Below, one piece after another: positions 1 through 9,210 of a DNA stretch of 64,000 bases. The notes under the pieces are model-generated. The model saw only the letters and a program-made list of their open reading frames with translations. It ran no database searches and was not told the DNA's origin. The stretch comes from Paraglaciecola arctica (GTDB lineage Bacteria > Pseudomonadota > Gammaproteobacteria > Enterobacterales > Alteromonadaceae): positions 37,074 to 101,073 of the forward strand of contig NZ_JAHKQO010000007.1 in NCBI RefSeq assembly GCF_018861065.1, given 5' to 3'. Numbering within the stretch: position 1 is the stretch's first letter; the number at the start of each line of letters is the position of its first letter. The position numbers and the translations under genes were made by a program.

Positions 1-121
1 GTTGGGTCTTTTCTTCGACTGTGGTTTGTGTTGTTTTAGACTGTGGAGTGGGGTTTTCGCTACAAGCACTTAAAGCCACTATCAGCGCACTACTTAATAG
101 CGTTGCTAGTTTAGTATTCAT
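1..121 (-). CDS. N-terminal fragment of a lipoprotein, cut by the window edge
   Basis: An ATG at 121 read on the minus strand opens a frame that runs off the window after 40 codons. The translation starts MNTKLATLLSSALIVALSAC, a short positive N-terminus, a hydrophobic stretch and a lipobox (LSAC) with the lipidated Cys at residue 20, followed by a Ser/Thr/Gln/Glu-rich linker. This is a typical signal peptidase II lipoprotein leader. An AGG lies about 9 bases before the ATG. The mature domain is outside the window, so the function cannot be read. It diverges from the next gene across a 233-base gap. Confidence 0.75.
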   Translation of the reverse strand, partial: MNTKLATLLSSALIVALSACSENPTPQSKTTQTTVEEKTQ

Positions 122-255
122 TATTTTCTGCCTAGTAAATTTTATATTTATGATTAATTTCGTTAGTTCGTCTCTAACTAGCGGCAGAGTGTAAAGTTCT
201 GGCATCAAAGTACAAGAGGGATAAGCGGTCATTGACTTAGTTATGAGTATTAAAT

Positions 256-317
256 TTGGTATGTTTTTTTATACCCAAATAGCCTTGGGTATACGGTATT
301 GATACCTAAACTAGGTA
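256..317. promoter_or_regulatory. Cluster of overlapping palindromes with GGTAT/ATACC cores
   Basis: Three dyads sit almost end to end, 38 to 85 bases before the ATG at 355. TATACCCAA (270-278) pairs with TTGGGTATA (285-293). GGTATTGATACC (295-306) is a palindrome with a 2-base centre. TACCTAAACTAGGTA (303-317) is a palindrome sharing ATACC with the previous one. A further TTTGGTAT at 256-263 can also pair with 271-279 with one bulge. All arms share GGTAT/ATACC. Repeated half-sites of this kind suggest a multi-site operator, or mutually exclusive RNA hairpins. Function is inferred. Confidence 0.5.
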
Positions 318-354
318 AAGTATTAGACTAGACAAGCCCAAGTTGAGCCTTGAT

Positions 355-924
355 ATGAAATCAATTTTAGTCACAACATCGATACTAATATCTAGCCATA
401 GTTATGCTAGTTCAGATGTATTGGCGACTACGTTAAATTGGTTGAAGACTTGGTCTCCGCAAAATATCGAATTTACAATGCTAAAGTCAGCCATAAAATT
501 TAACGGTTGTAGGCAGAAAGAATATTTAGCTGCTTTTAACCAACCTTTAACTGACAATATTACTCTCGAAATGGCAGTGGGGTATGCCAAAGGCAAACAC
601 TCGTGGGGCGTATTTAGTCAAAAAATATCAGTCAAAGAATTTACTTTTGTTCCCAGATTCCACCTTACCCAAAATGTCAGTATTGGGTTTGGAGTAATCG
701 CGCAATCACAAACTGAATTTAAAACCAGTCAAGGCATAGAGCTTAATTTACCTAAAAATACTGAGTGGTTGTTCAGCACTCGCACTAATGGGTTTGCCTA
801 TAATCATTATTTGGAGTGGTCGTTATCAAGCCAAAAATGGCGTGCCTCAAATGACTTTGGAGGTTTATTTGAAAACGGCACAACTAATCATAAAGTCGTA
901 TTGAGTTATAATGGCTACTTCTAA
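355..924 (+). CDS. Small exported protein, probably an outer-membrane beta-barrel
   Basis: I do not recognise the family. The ATG at 355 is chosen over a TTG at 343 because it starts directly at a signal peptide (MKSILVTTSILISSHSYA, likely cut before SS), with GAG about 8 bases upstream. The mature part of about 170 residues has many short alternating hydrophobic/polar stretches rich in Phe, Trp, Tyr and Gly and no long hydrophobic helix. It ends in Phe (LSYNGYF), the usual C-terminal signature for BAM-dependent barrels. An 8-strand OmpW/OmpX-sized barrel is the best guess, from composition and the last residue only. The gene is alone on its strand, behind the palindrome cluster at 256-317. 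Confidence 0.6.
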   Translation: MKSILVTTSILISSHSYASSDVLATTLNWLKTWSPQNIEFTMLKSAIKFNGCRQKEYLAAFNQPLTDNITLEMAVGYAKGKHSWGVFSQKISVKEFTFVPRFHLTQNVSIGFGVIAQSQTEFKTSQGIELNLPKNTEWLFSTRTNGFAYNHYLEWSLSSQKWRASNDFGGLFENGTTNHKVVLSYNGYF

Positions 925-954
925 AAGAATATTGCCACTACCTTGTCCATCATT

Positions 955-1557
955 TTATACTGCCGCACCTTGAGCGGAGCTCGTCCCTAAATGTTGCGCG
1001 TCGCATAGCCTCAACACTGTTTTTTTGTCCAAGCCATTTACTTGGGTAATACAGGTGTTTTGAAAATCAGACAGCGGAAGCATGCCCTTATTAACGACTA
1101 AATGTTGTTTTATTAGTTCTCGCAATACTAAGCCATGGGTCATCACAATTAAATTTCCTGACATATTTTGATAAGCGTTTAAAACGCTTTGCCATGCCAG
1201 ACTTACACGGTGTACAAATTGTGGGTGAGTTTCACCATTGGGTGGCGCGTAGTTCTCAGCAAAAAAATCTGCATCAATATCAGCATAGGCTTTGCCGCGT
1301 AGATCCCCAAAACTTCTTTCTCTGAGTAAGGGCTCAAGAGTAAAACTTGACGATGCCATTGCTCGCATAGGTTCAGCCGTTTGTTGGGTACGTACGTGAT
1401 CGCTGCAAATTATACCTTGAACAGGAATGTCGCGAAAAGACTCGGCCAGTAACTGCGCTTGCCTGTGCCCTTCAGTTGAAAGAGGGGTATCGGGTGTTTG
1501 TACAATTCTATCTCTATTGCCATTAGTTTTGCCGTGACGAATCAGGTAAATAGACAT
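955..1557 (-). CDS. Histidine phosphatase family protein
   Basis: This is a phosphoglycerate-mutase-like phosphatase of 200 residues. The N-terminal RHG motif (LIRHGKTNGNRD, residues 5-16) holds the His that is phosphorylated during catalysis. The second catalytic His is in VMTHGLVLREL, and the conserved acidic residue is in PLLRERSFGDLRG. The single compact domain is the size of CobC/GpmB-like members. Substrate cannot be read from the sequence, and alpha-ribazole phosphatase is possible but unsupported. It follows purU by 14 bases on the same strand and probably shares its transcript. Confidence 0.85.
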   Translation of the reverse strand: MSIYLIRHGKTNGNRDRIVQTPDTPLSTEGHRQAQLLAESFRDIPVQGIICSDHVRTQQTAEPMRAMASSSFTLEPLLRERSFGDLRGKAYADIDADFFAENYAPPNGETHPQFVHRVSLAWQSVLNAYQNMSGNLIVMTHGLVLRELIKQHLVVNKGMLPLSDFQNTCITQVNGLDKKTVLRLCDAQHLGTSSAQGAAV

Positions 1558-1571
1558 CAGTCGAACAGCCC

Positions 1572-2438
1572 CTATGCAAACACCACGGTTTTGTTTTTGT
1601 GAATAATCACTCGGTCTTCTAAATGGTATCGAACACCATTGGCTAGCGCCGTTTTTTCACAGTTTTTGCCTTTGCGAACCATATCCGCAGAAGTATCGCT
1701 ATGGCTAATCCGCATCACTTCTTGTTCAATGATTGGGCCTTCATCCAAATCACTGGTGACATAATGGCAGGTAGCGCCAATTAGTTTCACGCCACGATTA
1801 TAGGCTTGAAGATAAGGTTTAGCACCGGCAAAGGAAGGTAAAAAGCTGTGATGGATATTGATTGCCTTTCCAGCCAACTTTTTGCAAAGATGATCAGGAA
1901 TAATTTGCATAAACCTAGCCAATACAGTCAAGTCCGCATCATAGGCTGCTATGAGTTTTTCAATTTCTGCAAAGGCTTTTTCTTTGGATTGGTCTTTAAA
2001 GTCTACCCAATGAAAAGGGATATTGTGCCAGTCAGCAAACTGTTTCATTTGCGGATGATTGGCAATAATACACGGAATATCGCATTGCAATTCACCACTA
2101 TGCCAGCGATGTAAAATGTCCATCAAACAATGAGACTCGTGACTGGCCAGCATGACGACTTTTTGTTTTTTATGAGAATCGGCAATTTTCCAATTCATCT
2201 GAAATTTTTCAGCAATAGGTTCAAAAGCTTGCTGGATGCTGTCCATACTCATATTGATAGATTCAGCTTTTATCTCATGACGCATAAAAAAACGTCCTGT
2301 TTGCTGATCGGTGTGGTGGTTCGCCTCTACAATAGTGGCATTTTGTTCTGCTAAAAACTGACTTACCGCTGCGACTAACCCTACTTGATCTGGGCAATCT
2401 ATTACTAATCTAAATGTTTGCTGCATATTCTTTGACAT
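1572..2438 (-). CDS. purU: Formyltetrahydrofolate deformylase
   Basis: PurU hydrolyses 10-formyltetrahydrofolate to formate and tetrahydrofolate, feeding formate to PurT and balancing one-carbon pools in the cytoplasm. The 288-residue protein has an N-terminal ACT domain (about 8-85, starting FRLVIDCPDQVGLVAAVS) and a C-terminal formyltransferase-fold domain with INIHHSFLPSF and the catalytic-Asp motif DLDEGPIIEQ. Length matches the family (about 280). The start at 2438 has GGA a few bases upstream; the Met five residues in is an alternative. It is the first gene of a probable two-gene unit with the histidine phosphatase. Confidence 0.95.
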   Translation of the reverse strand: MSKNMQQTFRLVIDCPDQVGLVAAVSQFLAEQNATIVEANHHTDQQTGRFFMRHEIKAESINMSMDSIQQAFEPIAEKFQMNWKIADSHKKQKVVMLASHESHCLMDILHRWHSGELQCDIPCIIANHPQMKQFADWHNIPFHWVDFKDQSKEKAFAEIEKLIAAYDADLTVLARFMQIIPDHLCKKLAGKAINIHHSFLPSFAGAKPYLQAYNRGVKLIGATCHYVTSDLDEGPIIEQEVMRISHSDTSADMVRKGKNCEKTALANGVRYHLEDRVIIHKNKTVVFA

Positions 2439-2664
2439 ATTTCCGATAACTTAACCCTATTGTTGCTCGGTACATACACAGGCGTAAAGAACAATTACTG
2501 CTATTTCAGAATCAATAGTAAAAAGTGCGAGTGTCGTACTACCATTGTTTTTCTCAAAATTCATGTAAACGCGCTGTGAGTAGGAGGATTGACAGGTGTT
2601 TATCGCGACTAATCTATTCTAGGTACTCACCCAAAAAGCCTAATCAATATAGAATGTTAATCAC

Positions 2665-3180
2665 TTAACCCAAAAGCCAAGATTGTTGGATTGGGTAATA
2701 CACTCCCTGCTCGCTGGGTTTTGACGCAAACAAGTGAAATTCATTTGCTCGCCACTGAAAGTCCGCAGCCGCTGAGAATATGTCTGGTTTGGCCTTACAT
2801 TTTCGCGCTAATGTAAGGTGTGCTGTGTAGTTTTGTTGCTGCAATCTAAGACCAGCCATTTGCGCTAGTTTGTTTATTTCTGCCACTAGATTTAAGTGTT
2901 CTATTGCGGTTTTTTCGCAGCCCAACCAAAACGCTTTGGGTTTTGACCAATAACCCAATTGGTTAAGGGAAATATCAAAGGCCGAGACTCTAGGCATTTC
3001 ATCTACAAGGCGGGTAAGGGAATGAAGTTGTTGAGCCGTTATATTACCCAAAAATGCCAAAGTAATATGAAAGTTCTCTGCAGGCACTGGCGCAAGTAAT
3101 TGCGGGAAGGCTTGGTTGCGCCAAACTTCAATCGCTGATTTAGTTTCAGCGTTAGGCTCTAAGCCAAAAAATGCTCGCAT
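2665..3180 (-). CDS. thpR: RNA 2',3'-cyclic phosphodiesterase (LigT/ThpR)
   Basis: This is a 2H phosphoesterase, 171 residues. The two signature motifs are HITL (in ENFHITLAFLGN) and HLTL (in YTAHLTLARK), which hold the paired catalytic His and Thr. The family opens 2',3'-cyclic phosphate RNA ends to 2'-phosphate and can reversibly ligate tRNA halves in vitro. I place the start at the ATG at 3180 (MRAFFGLEP) because AGAGG lies 8 bases upstream and family members begin with this strand; a frame nine residues longer exists (to 3207). The gene diverges from hrpB. Confidence 0.9.
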   Translation of the reverse strand: MRAFFGLEPNAETKSAIEVWRNQAFPQLLAPVPAENFHITLAFLGNITAQQLHSLTRLVDEMPRVSAFDISLNQLGYWSKPKAFWLGCEKTAIEHLNLVAEINKLAQMAGLRLQQQNYTAHLTLARKCKAKPDIFSAAADFQWRANEFHLFASKPSEQGVYYPIQQSWLLG

Positions 3181-3271
3181 ACTGCTACCTCTAATGTTTG
3201 TTATCATCTCGAACAGATATTTTATGAATCAGTGTTAGCTGAGCTTAACCTTAAACTCAAAGAGACTTCAT

Positions 3272-5734
3272 TTGTTACCTGTTGAACATATTTTACCGAC
3301 GCTGCATAAGCAGCTTAGTAATGGTGACGCCATTGTTGTGGCCCCCCCTGGTGCAGGAAAGTCTACTTGCTTGCCTTTGTCCTTGCTTAATTTAACCGTG
3401 TTCAAAAATAAAAAAATTATTCTATTACAACCAAGGCGTATTGCTGTAAGAAATATTGCGGCATATCTATCAAGTCAACTAGGAGAATCGGTAGGTAAAA
3501 CCATAGGCTACCGAATAAAAGGAGAGGTGAAAGTAAGCGCTAACACACGATTGGAAATAGTAACTGAAGGCATTTTAACGCGGATGTTACAAAACCAACC
3601 AGAGTTACCAGAGGTAGGTTTAGTGATATTTGATGAGTTTCATGAACGTAGCGTGCATGCCGATTTTTCTTTGGCTTTATGCATTGAGGTGCAACAAGCG
3701 TTACGGGAAAATTTACGTTTGTTGGTAATGTCTGCCACCCTCGATGTCGCGCCGTTAAAAGAATTATTACCCGCTGCAAAATTGTTAGAGTCACAAGGAA
3801 AAAATTATCCGGTTGATATTATTTACCACCCAGATAACTCTAACTCAGCACCTTTTGAAAAAGTCAGTCGGCTGATAATTCAGGTGTTTTACAAACACCA
3901 ACGTGATTTTCTGGTGTTTTTACCCGGTGCTTTTGATATTAACAAAGCTGCAGAACGCTTGAGCCAACATTTTGGAGCTGAGGTTAAAATCCTAAAGTTG
4001 TATTCTGAATTATCTAAAAGCGAACAGCAACGGGCACTACTACCTCATCCATCGGGAAAAAGAAAAGTTGTGTTAGCAACCAATATCGCAGAAACCAGTC
4101 TAACTATTGAAGGCATAGAAGTTGTGATTGATAGTGGTATTGAAAAGCAGGCTAACTTTCAGTTAAGTCGTGGGGTTACACATTTACAAAATCAAAAGAT
4201 ATCACAGGCGTCTGCGACTCAAAGGGCGGGTAGAGCCGGTCGCTTAAAGGCTGGAAGTTGTTACCGTTTATGGAGTAAAGAGCAGCAGGAAAGGCTAAGT
4301 AAACAAGGTACACCTGAAATTATGTGTACAGATATGTGTAGTTTTATTTTAGAAACTGCAGTGTGGGGAGCTGAGCTTAAAACCCTTGCTTTGTTAGATT
4401 ATCCCAGTGATGCCCAAGTGTCACAAGGTATCGCCCTATTGCGACAACTAGAATTGTTCGATGGTAACAACAAACTCACGGCACTGGGTCACAAAGCTCA
4501 TGCTTTAGGTTGCCATCCCAGTATCGCAGTGATGTTGTTCAAAAGTGCCAAGGTAAGCCTCAATCATCTGAGCTTGGCTTGTGGGATTGCAGCTGTTATT
4601 GAAAATAAAGATCCTATGGGTAGAACCTCAAGCGGGGCAAGTATCTCAGCGAGATTACATTTTTTGCTGAGGCAAAAAAATCATGTTATTTGGCAAACGA
4701 TCAATCAATGGCATACTAAAATGGCCTGTCGCCTCGTAGAGTGGCCGCTTGAAGATACCGGAGTTTTAGTCGCGTTTGCGTATCCACAATGGCTCGCAAA
4801 GCAGAGAAAAAACGAGCGCTATCAATTAGTAAATGGTAGCGGTGCGGTATTGTTTCATGATGATGTCTTAACTACGCAAAGTTGGCTGGCGATTGCAAAT
4901 ATGCAAACTAATGATAGGCAACAGGACAATGCGCAAATTCGTTATGCTGAGTCGTTAACCCTGTCACAAATACAGCAATTCTTTAGTTACTTGATAGAAA
5001 CCAAAGAGCGTGTCGCTTGGGATCATAATAATCAACGCATAACCTCAGAAATGCGCAAAAATTTAGGTAAGATTATTATCGAGAAACAGCCCATTAAGCG
5101 GCCTTCGCAGCAACATTCTATGGATATTTGGCAAGACGTGGTTCATGAAAAAGGGATCGCTAGCCTGCCATTTAATGAAGAAACTCAGCAACTTATATAT
5201 CGAGTACAGCTAGCGGCAAAACTGTCGGGGGATATGACCTTTCCAGACTTTAGTGAAGTTGGTTTACTGAATACAATTGATAAATGGTTGTTGCCATATT
5301 TGGCAGAGATTTTGACGTGGAATCAACTGAGTCAATGTCATTTTTATCAACAGTTGTTGAGCGAATTGGATTACCCACAGCAGCAATACGTAAATAATCA
5401 GCTACCGAAACGTTTCGTTTTGCCGAGTGGAACCCATGCACTATTAACCTACACGTCAGAGCACACAGTTATATTGTCGGCGCGTATGCCAGAGTTTTAT
5501 GGATTACAAAGTCACCCATCTGTTGCGCAGCAGCGAATCCCTCTCACCGTTGAGTTATTATCTCCTGCCAGTCGCCCGATACAAACAACCCAAGATTTAC
5601 CGAGGTTTTGGCAAGGAAGTTACAAAGAAGTACAAAAAGAAATGAAAGGCCGTTATCCTCGTCACTTCTGGCCTGATGATCCAGCCAATGCCCAAGCGAC
5701 AACGCGTACTAAAAAGAAAATGAGCAGTAAATAA
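3272..5734 (+). CDS. hrpB: ATP-dependent RNA helicase HrpB
   Basis: A DEAH-box helicase of 820 residues, the usual HrpB length. Motifs in order are Walker A (PPGAGKST, about 25-32), DEFHERS as the DEAH-like motif II, SATLD as motif III, and QRAGRAGR as motif VI in the second RecA domain. These are followed by the helicase-associated domains and the HrpB C-terminal domain ending near PRHFWPDDP. The start is a TTG with AGAGA upstream; the first residues (LPVEHILP) align with the known N-terminus of the family, so no ATG further in is needed. Its cellular role is poorly defined. The stop overlaps the mrcB start as TAATG, implying translational coupling. Confidence 0.95.
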   Translation: MLPVEHILPTLHKQLSNGDAIVVAPPGAGKSTCLPLSLLNLTVFKNKKIILLQPRRIAVRNIAAYLSSQLGESVGKTIGYRIKGEVKVSANTRLEIVTEGILTRMLQNQPELPEVGLVIFDEFHERSVHADFSLALCIEVQQALRENLRLLVMSATLDVAPLKELLPAAKLLESQGKNYPVDIIYHPDNSNSAPFEKVSRLIIQVFYKHQRDFLVFLPGAFDINKAAERLSQHFGAEVKILKLYSELSKSEQQRALLPHPSGKRKVVLATNIAETSLTIEGIEVVIDSGIEKQANFQLSRGVTHLQNQKISQASATQRAGRAGRLKAGSCYRLWSKEQQERLSKQGTPEIMCTDMCSFILETAVWGAELKTLALLDYPSDAQVSQGIALLRQLELFDGNNKLTALGHKAHALGCHPSIAVMLFKSAKVSLNHLSLACGIAAVIENKDPMGRTSSGASISARLHFLLRQKNHVIWQTINQWHTKMACRLVEWPLEDTGVLVAFAYPQWLAKQRKNERYQLVNGSGAVLFHDDVLTTQSWLAIANMQTNDRQQDNAQIRYAESLTLSQIQQFFSYLIETKERVAWDHNNQRITSEMRKNLGKIIIEKQPIKRPSQQHSMDIWQDVVHEKGIASLPFNEETQQLIYRVQLAAKLSGDMTFPDFSEVGLLNTIDKWLLPYLAEILTWNQLSQCHFYQQLLSELDYPQQQYVNNQLPKRFVLPSGTHALLTYTSEHTVILSARMPEFYGLQSHPSVAQQRIPLTVELLSPASRPIQTTQDLPRFWQGSYKEVQKEMKGRYPRHFWPDDPANAQATTRTKKKMSSK

Positions 5735-8094
5735 TGAGCAGAACTCAAAAAGGGAAACCTAAAAAAACCTCACCCAAGGCTGCCACTAGCACCAAAGCTT
5801 CGCTGATAAGGCGCCTAAACCCGTTTCTCTGGCTTGCAAGGCATTGGTTTAAGTTGCTGTTTGTTTGTATTTTAGTGGTAGGGGCGTATGGGGTGTACTT
5901 AGATGCGCAAATTAGGGCGAAGTTTGCTGGTAATAAATGGCAAGTTCCTGCGCAAATTTATGCACGTCCGATGCTTTTACGGGTAAAGCAAGAAATAAGC
6001 ATCAAAGAAATTGAAGAAGAATTACAGCTATTAGGCTACCGAAAACTCACTCGAGCAGATAGCTCCGGTGAATATCAAGTATTGAATAATCGGATCCGTA
6101 TTCAAAGGCGTAAGTTTGATTTTTCTCACGGTACTGAGGACCTGCGTTACGTAGAAATTACTATCAAGAATCAGCGCATTGCCAATATTCAAGAGCTCAG
6201 TAGTGGCCAAAAAATTAGCAATATTTCTCTTGAACCTTGGCTAGTGACTCGTTTGGTCAGCAGTGGTAGAGAAGATCGTATGTTGGTACAAATTAACAAT
6301 GTACCACCGATTTTGACTCAGGCTTTAGTGGCCGTTGAGGACAAAGATTTTTATCAGCACTATGGAGTGGCACCGCTTTCGATTTTGCGGGCACTAATGG
6401 CCAATATTTCTGCGGGACGCACAGTTCAAGGCGGTAGTACGTTGACCCAGCAGTTAGTGAAAAACCTGTTTTTAACCCGAGAAAAATCTTTAGTTCGCAA
6501 AGCTAAAGAAGCGCTGATGGCACTGATAATTGAGGTTAGATACAGCAAGGATGTGATACTAGAAGCTTATTTAAATGAAGTGTTTCTCGGTCAAAATGGC
6601 GACACTGGTGTGTATGGGTTTGGATTGGCGAGTTATTTCTATTACGATCGACCATTAGATGAATTAAGCATTGACGAAATTGCAACCTTGGTCGGCATCA
6701 TCAAAGGACCCTCATATTATAACCCTCGAAAATACCCAGATCGAGTCGCCGAAAGACGCAATATAGTTTTGCGATTGATGTTTGAAAATAATCAGTTAAC
6801 ACCGAATGAATATCAAGATTTAGTTAAGTTGCCAATTAAGCTTGCCAGTGGCGCAAGTCTTAAAAAAGATAAACATCCCGCATTTATGGATCAGGTGCGC
6901 CGTGAGCTGAGATTAGTGTTAGATAACCCTGACATTCGTCAATCAGGGTTAAAAGTATTTACCACTTTAGACTCTAATGCCCAAGTCAAAGCTGAACGTG
7001 CTGTTTCCAAAGGTGTCGCAGCACAAGAAAAAAGACTTGGTAAGAGCGGATTTGAAGCTGCGATGATAGTGACTGATATTGATTCTGGTGAAATTCGCTC
7101 CATAGTTGGAGGGCGTAATACTGACTATGCGGGATTCAATCGCGCATTAGATGCAAAACGTTCTATTGGTTCATTGATAAAACCCGCTATCTATCTCACA
7201 GCGCTAGAGCAGGCGACAGACTATAATTTAGCTACGCATCTAAAAGATGAACCAATCAAACTCAAAAGCACCTACGGAAAAATGTGGGAGCCACAAAACT
7301 CTGATAAAAAGTTTCGAGGGGAAGTGCCGTTATTAACTGCTTTGAGTCGCTCCCTCAATGTGCCAACCGTTACATTAGGAATGACCCTAGGTTTAGGAAA
7401 TATTGCTGATACTATCTGGCGTTTAGGGGTAGAAGAAGAGCTCGAGTTGTATCCAGCTCTTACCTTGGGTGCCGTTAATTTCTCACCATTACAAGTCAAT
7501 CAAATGTATCAAACCATTGCCAATAATGGTCGCTATATACCCTTGCATTCTATCACTGCAATTATGTCTCCAAACAATAATTTATTGTGGAACTTTGATG
7601 TGGCCGAAGAGCAACGAGTGGACGAACAAGCTACCTATTTGCTGAATTATGCTTTACATAAAGTGACCTTAGAAGGCACTGCTAAAACTATTCGTGCAAA
7701 ATTTCCCGATATTAATATGGCGGGAAAAACCGGCACTACTGATGATTATCGTGATAGTTGGTTTAGTGGTTTTGACAAAAATATTTTAGTTACTAGTTGG
7801 ATTGGTAAAGACAACAATGAGCCCGTTAATTTAAGCGGAGCAAGTGGTGCAATGCAGTTGTTTATTGGTTATCAACAACAACAAGAGCCTAAGTCGTTGG
7901 TGAGGCGTTTTCCAAAAGGATTAGGGATTGCCCACTTCGATAACGCCACAGGGCGTCTTAGTAGAGCTGGATGTACTGATACTTATAGTGTTCCTGCTAT
8001 TACAGCCGCACTGCCTCCGGTGCCGAAGAAGTGTTTTGGCGAATCTACTGTGCCTGATAAATCAAAGAGTTTGTGGGAAAGAATATTTGGATGA
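5734..8094 (+). CDS. mrcB: Penicillin-binding protein 1B
   Basis: A bifunctional class A PBP that polymerises glycan and cross-links peptides in the periplasm. The 786 residues run: basic cytoplasmic tail rich in Lys/Thr, one membrane anchor (about 35-55), UB2H-type domain (LpoB contact in E. coli), glycosyltransferase with catalytic Glu202 (VEDKDFYQHYG) and GGSTLTQQLVKNLF, then transpeptidase with Ser480 in SIGSLIKP, SLN (SRSLNVP) and KTG (GKTGTTDDYRDSW). All catalytic motifs are intact. The start overlaps the hrpB stop by one base (TAATG). The hrpB-mrcB order is common in gammaproteobacteria. Confidence 0.97.
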   Translation: MSRTQKGKPKKTSPKAATSTKASLIRRLNPFLWLARHWFKLLFVCILVVGAYGVYLDAQIRAKFAGNKWQVPAQIYARPMLLRVKQEISIKEIEEELQLLGYRKLTRADSSGEYQVLNNRIRIQRRKFDFSHGTEDLRYVEITIKNQRIANIQELSSGQKISNISLEPWLVTRLVSSGREDRMLVQINNVPPILTQALVAVEDKDFYQHYGVAPLSILRALMANISAGRTVQGGSTLTQQLVKNLFLTREKSLVRKAKEALMALIIEVRYSKDVILEAYLNEVFLGQNGDTGVYGFGLASYFYYDRPLDELSIDEIATLVGIIKGPSYYNPRKYPDRVAERRNIVLRLMFENNQLTPNEYQDLVKLPIKLASGASLKKDKHPAFMDQVRRELRLVLDNPDIRQSGLKVFTTLDSNAQVKAERAVSKGVAAQEKRLGKSGFEAAMIVTDIDSGEIRSIVGGRNTDYAGFNRALDAKRSIGSLIKPAIYLTALEQATDYNLATHLKDEPIKLKSTYGKMWEPQNSDKKFRGEVPLLTALSRSLNVPTVTLGMTLGLGNIADTIWRLGVEEELELYPALTLGAVNFSPLQVNQMYQTIANNGRYIPLHSITAIMSPNNNLLWNFDVAEEQRVDEQATYLLNYALHKVTLEGTAKTIRAKFPDINMAGKTGTTDDYRDSWFSGFDKNILVTSWIGKDNNEPVNLSGASGAMQLFIGYQQQQEPKSLVRRFPKGLGIAHFDNATGRLSRAGCTDTYSVPAITAALPPVPKKCFGESTVPDKSKSLWERIFG

Positions 8095-8098
8095 GCTT

Positions 8099-8173
8099 TT
8101 CATACAAGTACAGCTTTTTGGGTCATCGTAAACCTAGATTGAAAAAGCTATTTAGGATTCAGTCCTGTATGAA
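8099..8173. terminator. Nested inverted repeats between convergent mrcB and the TonB-like gene
   Basis: Outer arms TTCATACA (8099-8106) and TGTATGAA (8166-8173) enclose inner arms AGCTTTTT (8112-8119) and AAAAAGCT (8142-8149), all perfect 8-base pairs. The element lies exactly in the gap between two convergent genes. It may act as a bidirectional terminator, although no classic GC stem with a U tract is present. Confidence 0.4.
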
Positions 8174-8187
8174 GGAATTGGGTCACA

Positions 8188-9000
8188 TTACTTTTTGATC
8201 ACCACAGACTGAGGGATTTTTTGCTCAGCTTGCTGATTTAGGCTGGGTAAATGCGATTTTTTATTTATCCTGTCTTGTATGAAACCTGATATGGGGGGCG
8301 GCTTTGAACAATCAATTTGGGCTCCAAGAAAACCTAATACAACAGCTGTGGTTTGTTTACTAGCACTACTGCAATCTGCGCGAACTTTGAAGCTTTCTCT
8401 GATCTTTTCATCTTCTGTCATAAAAGGATCTTGCACCTGGCCATTGATTACTGGTGAGTTTTTACGTTTCTGGTAATTCCTAGATGCTTGTTCTGCCATT
8501 TTATTTTGCTGCAGTTGTTGAAAGCTGTTTAGGTGACGTTTCACCATGCTTGATCTAGAAGAGCGCATTTCTGAACTGTTTGCAGGCTCGATATCTTTAT
8601 CAGTAGTGATAATATCATTGGCCTTGATGTCGGTGGCCTCGTTGTCATTGACTTGGCTATTGTCTTCTGTCTCAGGAGGCAACTTATCTTCGATTGTGGG
8701 TTGAGGTAACGCAACAGGGGGAAGTGGTTTCTCTACTTCGTTAACTGGCTCGATTAGGTTGTTTTTGGGCAGTTCAGCAGCTGGTACCATTTCTTGTGGC
8801 TCAACAGCTTGAGGTATTTCTTCTTCAATGGACTCCATTTGGGGAGGGGGGAGGTCAAATATTAAGGTTGCTTGAATGACGTTCGTTTTTTTTACAGGCG
8901 AGTCTAAGACTGAAGGAAACATAACCGACTGAGCTACAATATATATTACTATCAGGTGCGCAAAAACTGATAAAAATAGGAACTTATTTTTTCTAAACAC
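8188..9000 (-). CDS. TonB-like N-terminal protein without a TonB C-terminal domain
   Basis: A 270-residue protein with one N-terminal membrane anchor (FLFLSVFAHLIVIYIVAQS, about 7-25). A periplasmic Pro/Glu-rich segment follows (about 45-135) with PPPQ, PLPPVALPQP and KLPPE runs, as in TonB and TolA stalks. Then comes a charged, Gln/Lys-rich helix (about 145-185) and a small C-terminal region with two Cys (DCSSASK and IDCSKPPP) that could form a disulfide. I see no TonB C-terminal fold. The start is a GTG at 9000 with GAG upstream. Function is unknown; it may span from the inner membrane towards the envelope. It is convergent with mrcB. Confidence 0.7.
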   Translation of the reverse strand: MFRKNKFLFLSVFAHLIVIYIVAQSVMFPSVLDSPVKKTNVIQATLIFDLPPPQMESIEEEIPQAVEPQEMVPAAELPKNNLIEPVNEVEKPLPPVALPQPTIEDKLPPETEDNSQVNDNEATDIKANDIITTDKDIEPANSSEMRSSRSSMVKRHLNSFQQLQQNKMAEQASRNYQKRKNSPVINGQVQDPFMTEDEKIRESFKVRADCSSASKQTTAVVLGFLGAQIDCSKPPPISGFIQDRINKKSHLPSLNQQAEQKIPQSVVIKK

Positions 9001-9210
9001 TGCTGCTCGCGCATGCCTTTGATAAAGTTAGGGTTTAATAGAGTATTCTGGATTGGATTAGTTCAAATCAGCAAAAACATGTCAATCCCATACCAGTTCA
9101 ATTCATTAGCTAATATAACTTATCCTTTAATAAAAATCGGATGATTTATACAGTAAAGATATGATTTAAGAGGAGGCAAATTGTCATTGAATTTTTCATT
9201 TAAAAAAATG

